From: [Clostridium] saccharolyticum WM1
GTDB taxonomy: Bacteria; Bacillota; Clostridia; Lachnospirales; Lachnospiraceae
Assembly (NCBI RefSeq): GCF_000144625.1
Contig: NC_014376.1
Location: 3,992,501 to 4,056,500, forward strand
Direction: 5' to 3'
Length of the DNA: 64,000 nt
The notes under the pieces are model-generated. The model was not told where the DNA came from. It saw nothing but the letters and a program-made list of their open reading frames with translations, and did not search any database. Of the stretch, positions 51,610 through 60,515 are shown piece by piece. Each line of letters opens with the position of its first letter. Within the stretch, counting starts at the first letter, position 1. The translations under genes and the position numbers were made by a program.

Positions 51610-52458
51610 CTAATTTCCCAGAAGGCGTAAAATCTCGTCTCTGGCTTCTTCTACGGTTGTAATGTTATTATCAATGGGGACACCGTGATCCCGCAGGGAA
51701 TGGATCACATAAGTGACCTGGGGCGCAGCAAGCCCTATGGCTTCCAGCTCCTTATAATGCTTGAATACCTCTTTGGGCGTATCATCAAACACTTTTTCCC
51801 CATGGTTCATGACCAGGATCCGGTCCACATACCGGGCAATGTCCTCCATGCTGTGGGAAACCAGTACAATGGTCATGTTTCTTTCCTTATGAAGTCTTTC
51901 GATCTGATCCAGGATCTCATCTCTCCCTCTAGGGTCCAGGCCTGCTGTAGGCTCATCCAGAATGAGCACATCAGGCTCCATGGCCAAAACGCCTGCAATG
52001 GCCACTCTCCGCTTCTGGCCTCCGGAAAGCTCAAAGGGAGACCGGCTATAAAAGCTTTCATCAAGCCCTACCATGGTCAGTGCTTCCTTTGCCCGTTTCT
52101 CAGCTTCCTGCTTGGAAAGCCCCTGATTCTTTGGTCCAAAACATACGTCCGTAAACACATTAATCTCAAAAAGCTGATGCTCAGGATACTGGAATACAAG
52201 CCCCACCTTGCTTCTTAAAGCCCGTAAATCGTACCCTGTCTCATAAATGTTTCTTCCATTATAATAGATGACACCATCAGTAGCTTTCATCAATCCGTTT
52301 AAGTGCTGGATCAGTGTGGACTTTCCAGAGCCTGTGTGTCCGATCAGACCTACGAATTCCCCATCTTTTATTTCCAGGTTTACATCCTTTAATGCCCTCT
52401 GTTCAAAGGCTGTCCCAAGTCCGTAAACATAATTTAAATGCTCTGCTTTAATTGCCAT
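51610..52458 (-). CDS. ecfA2: ECF transporter ATPase EcfA2
   Basis: A 282-residue ABC ATPase: Walker A GHTGSGKS near 40-47, signature ELSGGQKRRVAIAG near 143-156, Walker B DVLILDEPTAG, and a switch histidine in VSHSME. The Q-loop and C-terminal extension fit EcfA2. It overlaps the ecfA1 stop by 11 bases. Confidence 0.96.
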   Translation of the reverse strand: MAIKAEHLNYVYGLGTAFEQRALKDVNLEIKDGEFVGLIGHTGSGKSTLIQHLNGLMKATDGVIYYNGRNIYETGYDLRALRSKVGLVFQYPEHQLFEINVFTDVCFGPKNQGLSKQEAEKRAKEALTMVGLDESFYSRSPFELSGGQKRRVAIAGVLAMEPDVLILDEPTAGLDPRGRDEILDQIERLHKERNMTIVLVSHSMEDIARYVDRILVMNHGEKVFDDTPKEVFKHYKELEAIGLAAPQVTYVIHSLRDHGVPIDNNITTVEEARDEILRLLGN

Positions 52459-53353
52459 CCCTTACTCCATTCCACAAAGTCACCGTTCCAGGAAAACGCT
52501 CTGCAAATTTGGGCAGAAGATTTTCCATCAGCTCTTCCAGTGTCAGTATCCCGTCCGGTAATTCTACGCCGTTCTTTTTAAGTTCATAGGCCAGCTCCGT
52601 TACCGAAGGAACATCCAGGCGGAAGGATTTCAGTTCCTCTACCCTTGAAAAGATTTCCTTAGGATTGCCGTCCATAACCACTTTGCCTTTGTCCATGACA
52701 ATAACCCGGTCCGCATCGATGACCTCTTCCATATAATGGGTAATCAAAAGGACCGTTATCCCTTCCTTCCTGTTTAATTCCCTGACCGTCTTCACAACTT
52801 CCTTCCGTCCATTGGGGTCCAGCATGGCCGTAGGCTCGTCCAGAACAATGCACTGAGGCCGCATGGCCATAACACCTGCTATGGCAACCCTTTGCTTCTG
52901 GCCCCCGGAAAGCTTATTGGGGGACTTTAACCGGAAGGCTGCCATTCCAACGCTTTCCAGGCTCTCGTCCACCCGCTTCCATATCTCAGCCGTAGGAACA
53001 CCCTGGTTCTCTGGGCCAAATCCCACATCTTCCTCCACAATATTTCCAATGATCTGGTTATCTGGATTCTGGAACACCATTCCAGTCTTTTTCCTCACTT
53101 CCCATAAATTTTCTTCTACGGAAGTATCCATTCCCTGGATCCACACAGTACCTTCCGTAGGAAGCAGGATCCCGTCCAGTTGCTTGGCAAAGGTAGATTT
53201 TCCAGAACCATTGTGTCCAAGGATGGCCACAAACTGCCCTGCCTTAATATCCAGGCTGACGCCGTCGATGGCACGTTTAATCTCTTCAATATTTTCTTCC
53301 TCATCTCTTCTGATATAATCAAATATCAGTTTAGACGTTTTTATTATTCCCAT
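52448..53353 (-). CDS. ecfA1: ECF transporter ATPase EcfA1
   Basis: A 301-residue ABC ATPase: Walker A GHNGSGKS near 46-53, signature LSGGQKQRVAIAG near 148-160, Walker B CIVLDEPTAM and switch H in THYMEE. The ATG at 53353 has AAAGG 6 bases upstream and gives the usual length; the open frame extends ten codons further. It heads the ecfA1-ecfA2-ecfT-truA unit and has its own promoter. Confidence 0.96.
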   Translation of the reverse strand: MGIIKTSKLIFDYIRRDEEENIEEIKRAIDGVSLDIKAGQFVAILGHNGSGKSTFAKQLDGILLPTEGTVWIQGMDTSVEENLWEVRKKTGMVFQNPDNQIIGNIVEEDVGFGPENQGVPTAEIWKRVDESLESVGMAAFRLKSPNKLSGGQKQRVAIAGVMAMRPQCIVLDEPTAMLDPNGRKEVVKTVRELNRKEGITVLLITHYMEEVIDADRVIVMDKGKVVMDGNPKEIFSRVEELKSFRLDVPSVTELAYELKKNGVELPDGILTLEELMENLLPKFAERFPGTVTLWNGVRDGN

Positions 53354-53397
53354 AGCAGACCTTTCTCTGATTATTTCAAACATTCATATGCCACATA

Positions 53398-53426
53398 ATT
53401 TTAGTTGAATATTTCATAACAGTCAA
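53398..53426 (-). promoter_or_regulatory. Promoter of the ecfA1-ecfA2-ecfT-truA unit
   Basis: Minus strand TTGACT (53421-53426), 17-base spacer, TAAAAT (53398-53403), about 45 bases before the ecfA1 start. Confidence 0.75.
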
Positions 53427-53551
53427 GCATCGACACGAATCTTTTCCAAATTCCAGAAGAGCAGCAGGAAAATTTCATAATATAAAGAAGGCTTCCGGTC
53501 CTTCAATCCTGCCAAAAGGCACTTTCCGTATATTGTTAAGTGATCACAGAT

Positions 53552-53585
53552 AAAAAAAAACGGCACAGATGCAGCCATCTGTGCC
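53552..53585 (-). terminator. Terminator after the cell-wall-binding protein genes
   Basis: Minus strand: a 10-bp perfect stem GGCACAGATG/CATCTGTGCC (53562-53585) followed by nine T residues, 7 bp after the stop of the upstream gene. Confidence 0.92.
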
Positions 53586-53592
53586 ATTTTAA

Positions 53593-54615
53593 TTACGGGA
53601 CCCAAAGTCCGGAGCCATCCATCTGGTAAATACCTTCAACCTTCGTATTCACCGCCATACTGCCGTCACTATAGAGATAATACCATTTTCCAGGCTGGGG
53701 CTGGATCCAGCCGGTAGCCATGCCGCCGTCCGTATTTAAGTAATACCATTTCCCGTTTACCTGCTGCCAACCGGTCAGCATCTGGGCATCTGTCCCCATA
53801 TAATACCATTTATTTCCTATATACTGCCAGCCCACGGCTGCGTAGCCATCATTGTTAAAATGGTACCATTTTCCGCCGACCATCTTCCACTGGCCGACAA
53901 CGTAGTTTCCATCCTCGCCCCGGTACTTTTTGCCGTTCTGATACTCTGCCCAGGTTCCTGAAGTTTCTCCCAGTTCCTGAACCACAGAATCATCGGAGGT
54001 GGTCACTTCTCCTTCTTTTAAATAATCGTCTTCAGAAGAGTCCTTTAAGATTGCCTTTACGGTATAATAATACTTATAGCCTCCCTCCATGTACTGCAAA
54101 AGATCCACAGAAGTGGAGGAAGTGGTCAGGCTCTTGATCCAGATTCCGCCTTCCTTGTACAGAATCACCTGATACCTGGACGCAAAAGGTACTTTCTTCC
54201 AGGAAGCCTTTGTTTTCGCGGTATCACTCCAGCCGGCTCTTTCCGAACTTTCCAGCATAGCAACCGGAACGTAAGAAACCTTAATAACAGTTTCCCCATC
54301 CTCAGCCTTAACAGAGACCAGGCTTCCTCCATAAACGGTACAATCGGATCTGGTATAAGTACCGTTCACTCTTATGGTGCCGGTGACCTTCTTTCCGGGA
54401 ACCCAGTCATCCACTTCCTTGCTCCAATTAGGGCTTTCCTCTGTATAATTGACCGTTACTTCAGGTACCTGGATCCCTTCCGTCCAGCTGGTCTTACTCC
54501 CATGATCCAGGCGGATCTTCAGGCTTCCGGAAGCCGGGACCGTCATCCCTGTTCCCAGGACCATGAAGGCGCATAAAAGCACCAGCCACTTCTTTTTACC
54601 CTGCATCCACTTCAT
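53593..54615 (-). CDS. Secreted cell-wall-binding repeat protein (second of pair)
   Basis: A 340-residue exported protein: signal peptide (about 1-30), a beta-rich N-terminal region, a fibronectin-like segment near 125-200, and a C-terminal array of five to six cell-wall-binding (choline-binding type) repeats of about 20 residues, each with the GWxxxxGKWYYxxxDG pattern (about 235-330). It lies 24 bp after a paralogue with the same layout. Such repeats hold proteins to teichoic acids or glycans; the N-terminal role is unknown. Confidence 0.88.
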   Translation of the reverse strand: MKWMQGKKKWLVLLCAFMVLGTGMTVPASGSLKIRLDHGSKTSWTEGIQVPEVTVNYTEESPNWSKEVDDWVPGKKVTGTIRVNGTYTRSDCTVYGGSLVSVKAEDGETVIKVSYVPVAMLESSERAGWSDTAKTKASWKKVPFASRYQVILYKEGGIWIKSLTTSSTSVDLLQYMEGGYKYYYTVKAILKDSSEDDYLKEGEVTTSDDSVVQELGETSGTWAEYQNGKKYRGEDGNYVVGQWKMVGGKWYHFNNDGYAAVGWQYIGNKWYYMGTDAQMLTGWQQVNGKWYYLNTDGGMATGWIQPQPGKWYYLYSDGSMAVNTKVEGIYQMDGSGLWVP

Positions 54616-54639
54616 TGATATCTACTTCCTTTCCTGCCT

Positions 54640-55866
54640 TTACTTCCGCCATATGCCGTTGCCGTCTACCGGGAATCCGCTGATTGTAGTATTAACAGCC
54701 TTTGATCCCTCACCCGGATAGAAATAATACCAGTTTCCGTCTACCTGCTTCCAGCCTTCCTGCATGGCACCTGTTTGATCCGTATAATACCATTTATTAT
54801 TATAATTGATCCAGCCGATCATCATAGCTCCCTCTACCCCGCTGGTAGCAGAAGGATTCAAATAATACCACTTATTATTAGAAGCCACCCATCCAGTTGT
54901 CATAGTTCCGTCGCTGTTTAATAAATACCATACATTATTCCTCTGCTGCCAGCCGGTTACCATAGCACCGTTGGAATCAAACAAATACCACTTATTATTG
55001 ATCTTCGCCCAGTTGTTCTTATGGTAGGTCCCATCCGGATAGCGGTAATACCAGGAATTGCCGTTTTTGATCCAGCCTACCTGCCCGCTTACGGGAGTGC
55101 CGTTATCCTGTCCGCTTCCGTCTGATACCTTTTCCTGCGGCAGATAAACTTCATCAGATTCCGTCCAGTCACTGTTCTTTCCGTACTTCTGCTCGCTCTC
55201 CGTATTCGCTACGGTACGCACTTTAAAGCTGTAGGTACCTGCCTTAGTCATATAAGGATAAAAATTATAGGAAGTAGCCTTAAGCTTCTCAACCTTTTTA
55301 ACAATATTGCTTCCTCTGTATAAATAAACGTCATAAGTACCTGAACTGTTATCCACAGAGCTCCACTTGGCGTTGCCGTATCCGGACTCCCTCCAATATG
55401 CATCCTCCGGTGAATCATAACTACCCTTTATCGGTTTAAAGGTAAAAGTAACATACAAGGTATCCGACCCTGAACGGCTGGCTGAAACATAAGTTCCGCC
55501 CTTAATGGAAATGTTGCTTGACTGATATCCGCCCTTAAAAGCATATTCATCAGAATTTGTTGCCCTTAAGGTAACCTTCATCTTCGGTTCGGAACCAACC
55601 TTCATTTCCTTCGTATCAGATGTGATCCAGTCCAAATCCGATACTTCGTATTTGTCGTTATTGGTATAAACGTAATTCCCCGTTCCTTCATTCGTTTTGA
55701 AACTACTTTCCGCTGGCAGAGTATCTCCTGAGGCAAGCTCCTCCAGTCCTGCGTAAATGGTCACTGATGATATGGTCTTCACAGCAGCCAGAGATTCAAA
55801 TGGGATGCTCAGTCCCAGCAGGCTCACGATAGAAGCCAATGCAGCTAACCGTTTAAAATGTCTCAT
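54640..55866 (-). CDS. Secreted cell-wall-binding repeat protein (first of pair)
   Basis: A 408-residue exported protein: signal peptide (about 1-28, ending ESLAA), a beta-rich domain, a segment similar to that of its neighbour (EDAYWRESGYGNAKW...YNFYPYMTKAGTYSFKVRT), and six or seven C-terminal cell-wall-binding repeats (about 255-400). GGGAGG lies 7 bases before the ATG at 55866. The shared domain order with the next gene indicates duplication and divergence. It has a strong promoter. Confidence 0.88.
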   Translation of the reverse strand: MRHFKRLAALASIVSLLGLSIPFESLAAVKTISSVTIYAGLEELASGDTLPAESSFKTNEGTGNYVYTNNDKYEVSDLDWITSDTKEMKVGSEPKMKVTLRATNSDEYAFKGGYQSSNISIKGGTYVSASRSGSDTLYVTFTFKPIKGSYDSPEDAYWRESGYGNAKWSSVDNSSGTYDVYLYRGSNIVKKVEKLKATSYNFYPYMTKAGTYSFKVRTVANTESEQKYGKNSDWTESDEVYLPQEKVSDGSGQDNGTPVSGQVGWIKNGNSWYYRYPDGTYHKNNWAKINNKWYLFDSNGAMVTGWQQRNNVWYLLNSDGTMTTGWVASNNKWYYLNPSATSGVEGAMMIGWINYNNKWYYTDQTGAMQEGWKQVDGNWYYFYPGEGSKAVNTTISGFPVDGNGIWRK

Positions 55867-55930
55867 AAAAAAACCTCCCAATATAAATTAACGTAATTTG
55901 ACAAAACAGCCATCTACTTCTACTACTGAC

Positions 55931-55960
55931 ATTATATCCCTAAAACCAATTATCCGTCAA
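55931..55960 (-). promoter_or_regulatory. Promoter of the cell-wall-binding protein pair
   Basis: Minus strand TTGACG (55955-55960), 18-base spacer, TATAAT (55931-55936), about 65 bases before the ATG at 55866. Confidence 0.8.
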
Positions 55961-56014
55961 CTTACGATATTCTTTCTTTATTCTTGCATTTCCGTTTGGA
56001 TTAGCCGGATAACA

Positions 56015-56049
56015 AAAAATCCCGCTGTTGGATGTGCTCCAATAGCGGG
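56015..56049 (-). terminator. Terminator of the ribosomal/rpoA operon
   Basis: Minus strand: CCCGCTATTGGA pairs with TCCAACAGCGGG (one mismatch, 56021-56049), followed by six T residues. It lies 180 bp after rplQ and before the next promoter. Confidence 0.85.
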
Positions 56050-56138
56050 CTGGGGAGATTGAGCGGGTAAATCCGTTGCGTCCGCAGTACAAGCTGGCAA
56101 ATCCGTTGGATTTGCCAGCTTACGGGCATTCGCACTAT

Positions 56139-56203
56139 GAAGAAAGGTTCCATAAGATTTTCTTATGTGCAAGCACAACGAAAATTTTATGGAACCTTTC
56201 TTC
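56139..56203. repeat. Long inverted repeat downstream of rplQ
   Basis: Arms 56139-56162 and 56180-56203, 24 bases each with one mismatch, around a 17-base loop. No T-run follows on the minus strand, so it is not a standard terminator; it may protect the transcript end or be a small interspersed repeat. The whole 361-base gap between rplQ and the next gene holds this, a terminator and a promoter. Confidence 0.75.
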
Positions 56204-56227
56204 AGCACTGCTCATTGCTTACGTGGA

Positions 56228-56764
56228 TTATACCAGTTCAAGAACCACTGCCATAGCTCCGTCGCCCTTACGCTGGCCGATCTTAACGATACGTGTATAA
56301 CCACCGTTGCGGGATACGTACTTTGGCCCAACTTCTTCAAACAGCTTCTTTGGCAGATCTACAGATTTCGTATTTTTCTTTCTTCCTGCAGCCTGAGCCG
56401 GAACCTCTGTTACATCATAAAGAACCTTTAACATCTGTCTTCTTGCGTGAAGTCTGGAAGGAAGGTCTTTTTTAATCTCTTTCTCCACTTCATCGTATAC
56501 GGTAACTTTCTTGCCGTTTACAACTTCTTTCACTCTCTTGCCGTCTTTATCTTTACGTGCAACTTTTGCGGTAACCTTAACAGTCTCAAAATTGTCTTTC
56601 TCTTTTACTGCTAAAGCAATGAGGCCTTCAGCCACTTTGCGGATCTCTTTTGCTCTTGCCTCTGTTGTCACGATTTTGCCATTATATAATAATGCAGTTA
56701 CCTGGCTTCTGATTAATGCTTTTCTCTGGCTGGAAGTTTTTCCCAGCTTTCTATATCCTGCCAT
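56228..56764 (-). CDS. rplQ: 50S ribosomal protein L17 with internal insertion
   Basis: A 178-residue L17. The N-terminal MAGYRKLGKTSSQRKALIR and the C-terminal GGYTRIVKIGQRKGDGA are canonical, but residues about 56-100 (charged, with repeated VxxGKxV segments) are an insertion; L17 in Bacillus or E. coli is about 120-127 residues. The ATG at 56764 is the family start. It is last in the operon, about 100 bp after rpoA. Confidence 0.97.
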   Translation of the reverse strand: MAGYRKLGKTSSQRKALIRSQVTALLYNGKIVTTEARAKEIRKVAEGLIALAVKEKDNFETVKVTAKVARKDKDGKRVKEVVNGKKVTVYDEVEKEIKKDLPSRLHARRQMLKVLYDVTEVPAQAAGRKKNTKSVDLPKKLFEEVGPKYVSRNGGYTRIVKIGQRKGDGAMAVVLELV

Positions 56765-56862
56765 TTTACTATTCCTCCATTTGTGGAACACAGGTACATG
56801 CTTCTTCGGACTTACTGTACCGGCGCTTAATCTCCATAAATCAGCTACTTCAAGCGGTCCAG

Positions 56863-57831
56863 TTACACACTGGCATCATCACTTGGGTTAAGCTGCAAGC
56901 CTAACTCTTTTAATTTGGCCAGCACTTCTTCTAAGGATTTGCGGCCAAGGTTTCGAACCTTCATCATATCTTCAGAGGTACGGTTGCACAGTTCTTCTAC
57001 CGTATTGATACCGGCTCTCTTCAGACAGTTGTATGAACGGACAGAAAGCTCCAGTTCATCAATGTTCATCTCCAGAACCTTTTCCTTTTCATTATCCTCT
57101 TTTTCCACCATGACTTCTGCAGTCTTAGCATTCTCGGATAAATCAATGAACAGGTTCAAATGTTCACTGAGCACCTTTGCGGCAAGGCTGACCGCCTCAT
57201 CCGGTGCCGATGTACCATTTGTAAATACGTCTAAAGTCAGCTTATCATAATCGGTAACCTGACCTACTCGTGTGTTTTCTACCGTCATATTGACGCGCTC
57301 CACTGGTGTATAAATAGAATCAACGGCAATCACGCCAATCGGTAAATCTTCACTCTTATTCTTGTCTGCGCTTACATAGCCGCGGCCCTTGGTAATGGTA
57401 AGTTCCATATAGAACTTGCTGTCCGTACCGCCGCTTAAGGTGGCGATGACCTGCTCCGGGTTCATAATTTCAATATCAGGATCTGCCTGAATATCCGCAG
57501 CCGTAATAACGCCTTCGCCTTCAAACTCAATGTACGCAACCTTTGCTTCGTTGGTATCGCTGTTATTTTTAATAGATAAGCTCTTGATGTTCATGATGAT
57601 CTCAGTCACATCTTCCTTAACACCTGGAATAGAACTGAATTCATGCAAAACGCCGTCGATTTTTACCTGACTGACTGCAGCGCCCGGTAAGGAAGAAAGC
57701 ATGATTCTTCTTAAGGAATTTCCTAAAGTCGTGCCATAACCTCTTTCAAGCGGTTCAACTACAAATTTGCCATATTTTTTGTCTTCTGAGATTTCAGCAA
57801 TCTCAATGTTTGGTTTTTCAAAATCGAACAC
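56863..57831 (-). CDS. rpoA: RNA polymerase alpha subunit
   Basis: A 322-residue alpha subunit. The N-terminal assembly domain includes [19 protein letters not shown], the linker is acidic, and the C-terminal domain ends with [20 protein letters not shown] and [12 protein letters not shown], the UP-element-binding helices. I use the GTG at 57831, with AAAGGAGG 8 bases upstream; the longer open frame has no other good start. It follows rpsD by about 107 bp. Confidence 0.98.
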   Translation of the reverse strand: MFDFEKPNIEIAEISEDKKYGKFVVEPLERGYGTTLGNSLRRIMLSSLPGAAVSQVKIDGVLHEFSSIPGVKEDVTEIIMNIKSLSIKNNSDTNEAKVAYIEFEGEGVITAADIQADPDIEIMNPEQVIATLSGGTDSKFYMELTITKGRGYVSADKNKSEDLPIGVIAVDSIYTPVERVNMTVENTRVGQVTDYDKLTLDVFTNGTSAPDEAVSLAAKVLSEHLNLFIDLSENAKTAEVMVEKEDNEKEKVLEMNIDELELSVRSYNCLKRAGINTVEELCNRTSEDMMKVRNLGRKSLEEVLAKLKELGLQLNPSDDASV

Positions 57832-57938
57832 TAATAGCCCCTCCTTTTGGGTATTTTGTATCGAGGGTCTTATACTCAAACCTTGCCCGGAGGGGGATCC
57901 CTCCGGGCGAAAGCCGGCTTCAATCAACAGACTTTCAA

Positions 57939-58532
57939 TTATTTGGAGTACAACTCGACGATAAGCATTTCATTCACCGGAACATCAATCTCATCTCTTG
58001 TTGGAAACTCTTTTACAGTACCACGTAAATTCTCATGGTCAACATCAAGCCATGCCGGAACCATACGTCCTGCGGTTGCTTCTTGAACACTTTTAAATCT
58101 TGCGTTGGCTTTGCTCTTCTCTTTTACTTCGATCACGTCCCCAGCCTTAATTAAATAGGAAGGAATGTTTACGCACTTGCCGTTTACAAGAATGCTCTTG
58201 TGGTCAACCATCTGTCTGGTCTCTCTTCTTGTTCTACCGAATCCCATACGGAATACCACATTGTCAAGTCTTCTTTCCAGAAGGATCATCAGGTTTTCAC
58301 CTACCAGACCATTCATTCTGGAAGCCTTGGCATAGTAGTTACGGAAAGGTTTCTCAAGAACTCCGTAGATGAATTTGGCTTTCTGCTTTTCTCTAAGCTG
58401 AATGCCATATTCACTCATCTTTCTGTTAGCTCTTTTTAATTCTCTGTTTGATTTTTTATCTATTCCTAAATAGATTGGATCAAGACCAAGGGATCTACAT
58501 CTTTTAAGAACAGGAACTCTGTCAACTGCCAC
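57939..58532 (-). CDS. rpsD: 30S ribosomal protein S4
   Basis: A 197-residue S4 with GTG start at 58532 (TAGGAGG 7 bases upstream). The S4 RNA-binding domain is clear ([25 protein letters not shown] near 90-115). The N-terminus has lost the zinc-type cysteine cluster, keeping one cysteine, as in C-minus S4 forms. It primes 30S assembly. Confidence 0.98.
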   Translation of the reverse strand: MAVDRVPVLKRCRSLGLDPIYLGIDKKSNRELKRANRKMSEYGIQLREKQKAKFIYGVLEKPFRNYYAKASRMNGLVGENLMILLERRLDNVVFRMGFGRTRRETRQMVDHKSILVNGKCVNIPSYLIKAGDVIEVKEKSKANARFKSVQEATAGRMVPAWLDVDHENLRGTVKEFPTRDEIDVPVNEMLIVELYSK

Positions 58533-58549
58533 TGTAATTACCTCCTAAA

Positions 58550-58951
58550 TTAGACTCTTCTACGTTTTGGTGGACGACATCCGTTATGCGGAACCGGTGT
58601 TACATCCTTAATGCTGGTTACTTCTAAACCGCATGCCTGAAGTGCACGAATAGCTGCTTCACGGCCTGAACCAGGACCTTTAACCATAACGTCTACTGAT
58701 TTTAAACCATGTACAAGAGCTGCCTTAGTAGCAGTTTCTGCCGCCATCTGAGCTGCATATGGAGTAGATTTCCTTGAACCTCTGAAGCCAAGACCACCAG
58801 CACTTGCCCAGGATAATGCATTTCCCTGTGTATCTGTTAATGTCACAATCGTGTTATTAAAAGATGACTGGATATGTGCTTGTCCGCGTTCAACGTTTTT
58901 CTTTACGCGCTTTTTTGTCACTTTTTTAGTAGTGGACACTTTTTTAGCCAT
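58550..58951 (-). CDS. rpsK: 30S ribosomal protein S11
   Basis: A 133-residue S11 with a lysine-rich start, [18 protein letters not shown] near 22-40 and the C-terminal [15 protein letters not shown]. The 190 bases between rpsM and this gene hold no gene, only short inverted repeats (for example around 59095-59125). Confidence 0.99.
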   Translation of the reverse strand: MAKKVSTTKKVTKKRVKKNVERGQAHIQSSFNNTIVTLTDTQGNALSWASAGGLGFRGSRKSTPYAAQMAAETATKAALVHGLKSVDVMVKGPGSGREAAIRALQACGLEVTSIKDVTPVPHNGCRPPKRRRV

Positions 58952-59141
58952 TTTAAACTAACCTACTTTCTTTTTACTTGCATCTGAATCCTGTTATTCC
59001 TGTTTTTAAAACATGTAACGTGATTCGCTGTTGTTGGATAAGGAAGTTCTTTTCCCTTACGGTCAAAGAACGGCTTTGCCCCATCAAGCAGGGCACGCTG
59101 TCACACTGAGTTCGTAAGAAAACTCACGAAGTGTTCCATAC

Positions 59142-59510
59142 TTATTTCTTCTTGTTTGCTACAGTCTTTCTTGGACCCTTACGAGTTCTTGCGTTGGTCT
59201 TTGTTTTCTGACCACGAACAGGCAGGCTCTTTCTATGACGGATTCCGCGGTAGCATCCGATTTCCTGAAGTCTCTTGATGTTCATAGCGATTTCTCTGCG
59301 TAAATCACCTTCAACAATCTGAGAATCACCAATCACTGCTGAAATTCTCTTTACTTCGTCGTCTGTTAAGTCCTTAACACGAGTGTCAGGATTAACGCCA
59401 GCCTCTGTCAGGATGCGGTTTGAACTTGTTCTGCCGATACCGTAGATATAGGTCAAGCCGATCTCAACACGTTTTTCTCTTGGTAAATCAACACCTGAAA
59501 TACGAGCCAT
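59142..59510 (-). CDS. rpsM: 30S ribosomal protein S13
   Basis: A 122-residue S13 with [28 protein letters not shown] N-terminus, the helix-two-turn-helix middle and the basic C-terminal [17 protein letters not shown] tail. GGAGG lies upstream of the ATG at 59510. It follows rpmJ by 26 bp. Confidence 0.99.
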   Translation of the reverse strand: MARISGVDLPREKRVEIGLTYIYGIGRTSSNRILTEAGVNPDTRVKDLTDDEVKRISAVIGDSQIVEGDLRREIAMNIKRLQEIGCYRGIRHRKSLPVRGQKTKTNARTRKGPRKTVANKKK

Positions 59511-59536
59511 TTGTGTATTACACCTCCATTAATTTT

Positions 59537-59650
59537 TTAACCTTGTCTCTGCTTATGCTTAGGATTTTCACAGATTACTCTGATACTGCCTTTTCTCTTG
59601 ATGATTTTGCACTTTTCGCAAATCGGTTTGACTGATGATCTAACCTTCAC
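59537..59650 (-). CDS. rpmJ: 50S ribosomal protein L36
   Basis: A 37-residue L36 with GTG start at 59650 and AAAGGAG upstream. The zinc-binding residues are present (C11, C14, C27 and H32), so this is the zinc form. It is the first gene after a long leader with its own promoter. Confidence 0.97.
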   Translation of the reverse strand: MKVRSSVKPICEKCKIIKRKGSIRVICENPKHKQRQG

Positions 59651-59880
59651 AGCAATTCTCCTTTCCGTTATGCGCCCTTTCGCATGAAGCACCTTGCGTC
59701 TGATTCCAGACGTTTTCGTGCGAAGCACTCCCGGCACCGGCCGGCTCTATGACGAGCCTGGTGACCATGGAGCCTCTTCTTGCAAAGAGCCTTCTGAGTA
59801 TACCTGCAGTGTGTTTTATCATAAAACCAGTGCTGCCCATAAGGGCATAATACACCCAGTAATTCAACAAAGTCGCTATA
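59651..59880 (-). promoter_or_regulatory. Long structured leader before rpmJ
   Basis: About 225 bases are transcribed before rpmJ. They contain several stems, among them GTCTG-GAAT-CAGAC (near 59695-59710), GTGC-TTC-GCAC (near 59719-59729) and a GCCGGCCGGTGCCGG-rich part (59735-59750), and are markedly G+C-rich against A+T-rich surroundings. Such a leader between infA and rpmJ is a candidate site for translational or transcriptional feedback. Confidence 0.5.
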
Positions 59881-59882
59881 GC

Positions 59883-59911
59883 ATTATAACACTGTTTATT
59901 TTAAAATGCAA
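59883..59911 (-). promoter_or_regulatory. Promoter upstream of rpmJ
   Basis: Minus strand TTGCAT (59906-59911), 17-base spacer, TATAAT (59883-59888). It gives rpmJ-rpsM-rpsK-rpsD-rpoA-rplQ their own start separate from the upstream operon. Confidence 0.85.
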
Positions 59912-59993
59912 GCACTTTTTCCTATATATTTATTAACCCTTTACCCTGGTGTGTCGCGCCTGAGCAACAGGCAGCCATTCATGAAATGGCGCC

Positions 59994-60212
59994 TTATTTG
60001 TCTCTCCAGATGATCCTTCCCTTGCTTAAATCATAGGGGGACATCTCAATGGTCACTTTATCTCCCGGTAAAATACGAATGTAGTTCATGCGAAGTTTTC
60101 CGCTGATGTGAGCCAGTACCTGATGGCCATTTTCCAGTTCTACCTGGAACATGGCATTGGGAAGCTTCTCCACAACGGTTCCTTCAATTTCAATAACATC
60201 TGCTTTTGACAT
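59994..60212 (-). CDS. infA: Translation initiation factor IF-1
   Basis: A 72-residue IF-1, a single OB-fold, with [25 protein letters not shown] start and the terminal [12 protein letters not shown]. It lies 5 bp after the KOW gene. Confidence 0.99.
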   Translation of the reverse strand: MSKADVIEIEGTVVEKLPNAMFQVELENGHQVLAHISGKLRMNYIRILPGDKVTIEMSPYDLSKGRIIWRDK

Positions 60213-60217
60213 AAAGC

Positions 60218-60505
60218 TTACCTCCTAACAACCTGTTCTTCTCTTTTGAACCATCTGATGAAATGTTTGATTTCTTCATCGGTGACTGATTTATTTTCCC
60301 TGATTTTCACTCCAGGGGAATGTTTCTCCCATAAAAGGGGTTCCACATGCTTCTTCTTTTTCTTCTTCGGGCAGTCAAGACGTCTGTATTTTCCGTCCAC
60401 CAGATAAATATATTCCCCTTCCTCCCGTATTATGAAGAAATAACCGCCTTTATCGTGTCCTGCCACAGACTTTACAAATGCCCCGGTACCTAAACCTAAC
60501 GTCAT
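60218..60505 (-). CDS. KOW-domain RNA-binding protein (L14E-like)
   Basis: A 95-residue basic protein with an N-terminal KOW-type motif ([22 protein letters not shown]) and a lysine-rich CPKKKKKKH stretch. Genes of this kind sit between map and infA in many clostridia, which supports a ribosome-related role. I take the ATG at 60505, with TGAGGAAG 5-7 bases upstream and lying just after the map stop; the ATG at 60526 would overlap map. Confidence 0.85.
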   Translation of the reverse strand: MTLGLGTGAFVKSVAGHDKGGYFFIIREEGEYIYLVDGKYRRLDCPKKKKKKHVEPLLWEKHSPGVKIRENKSVTDEEIKHFIRWFKREEQVVRR

Positions 60506-60515
60506 AGGCACTTCC

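Noticed and set aside
53423..53605. A 60-codon frame between ecfA1 and the cell-wall protein gene
   Set aside because: It covers the terminator hairpin with its run of T residues and the ecfA1 promoter region; no ribosome binding site.
59640..59870. A 76-codon frame in the rpmJ leader
   Set aside because: It overlaps the rpmJ start, has no convincing ribosome binding site and is better explained as structured leader RNA.
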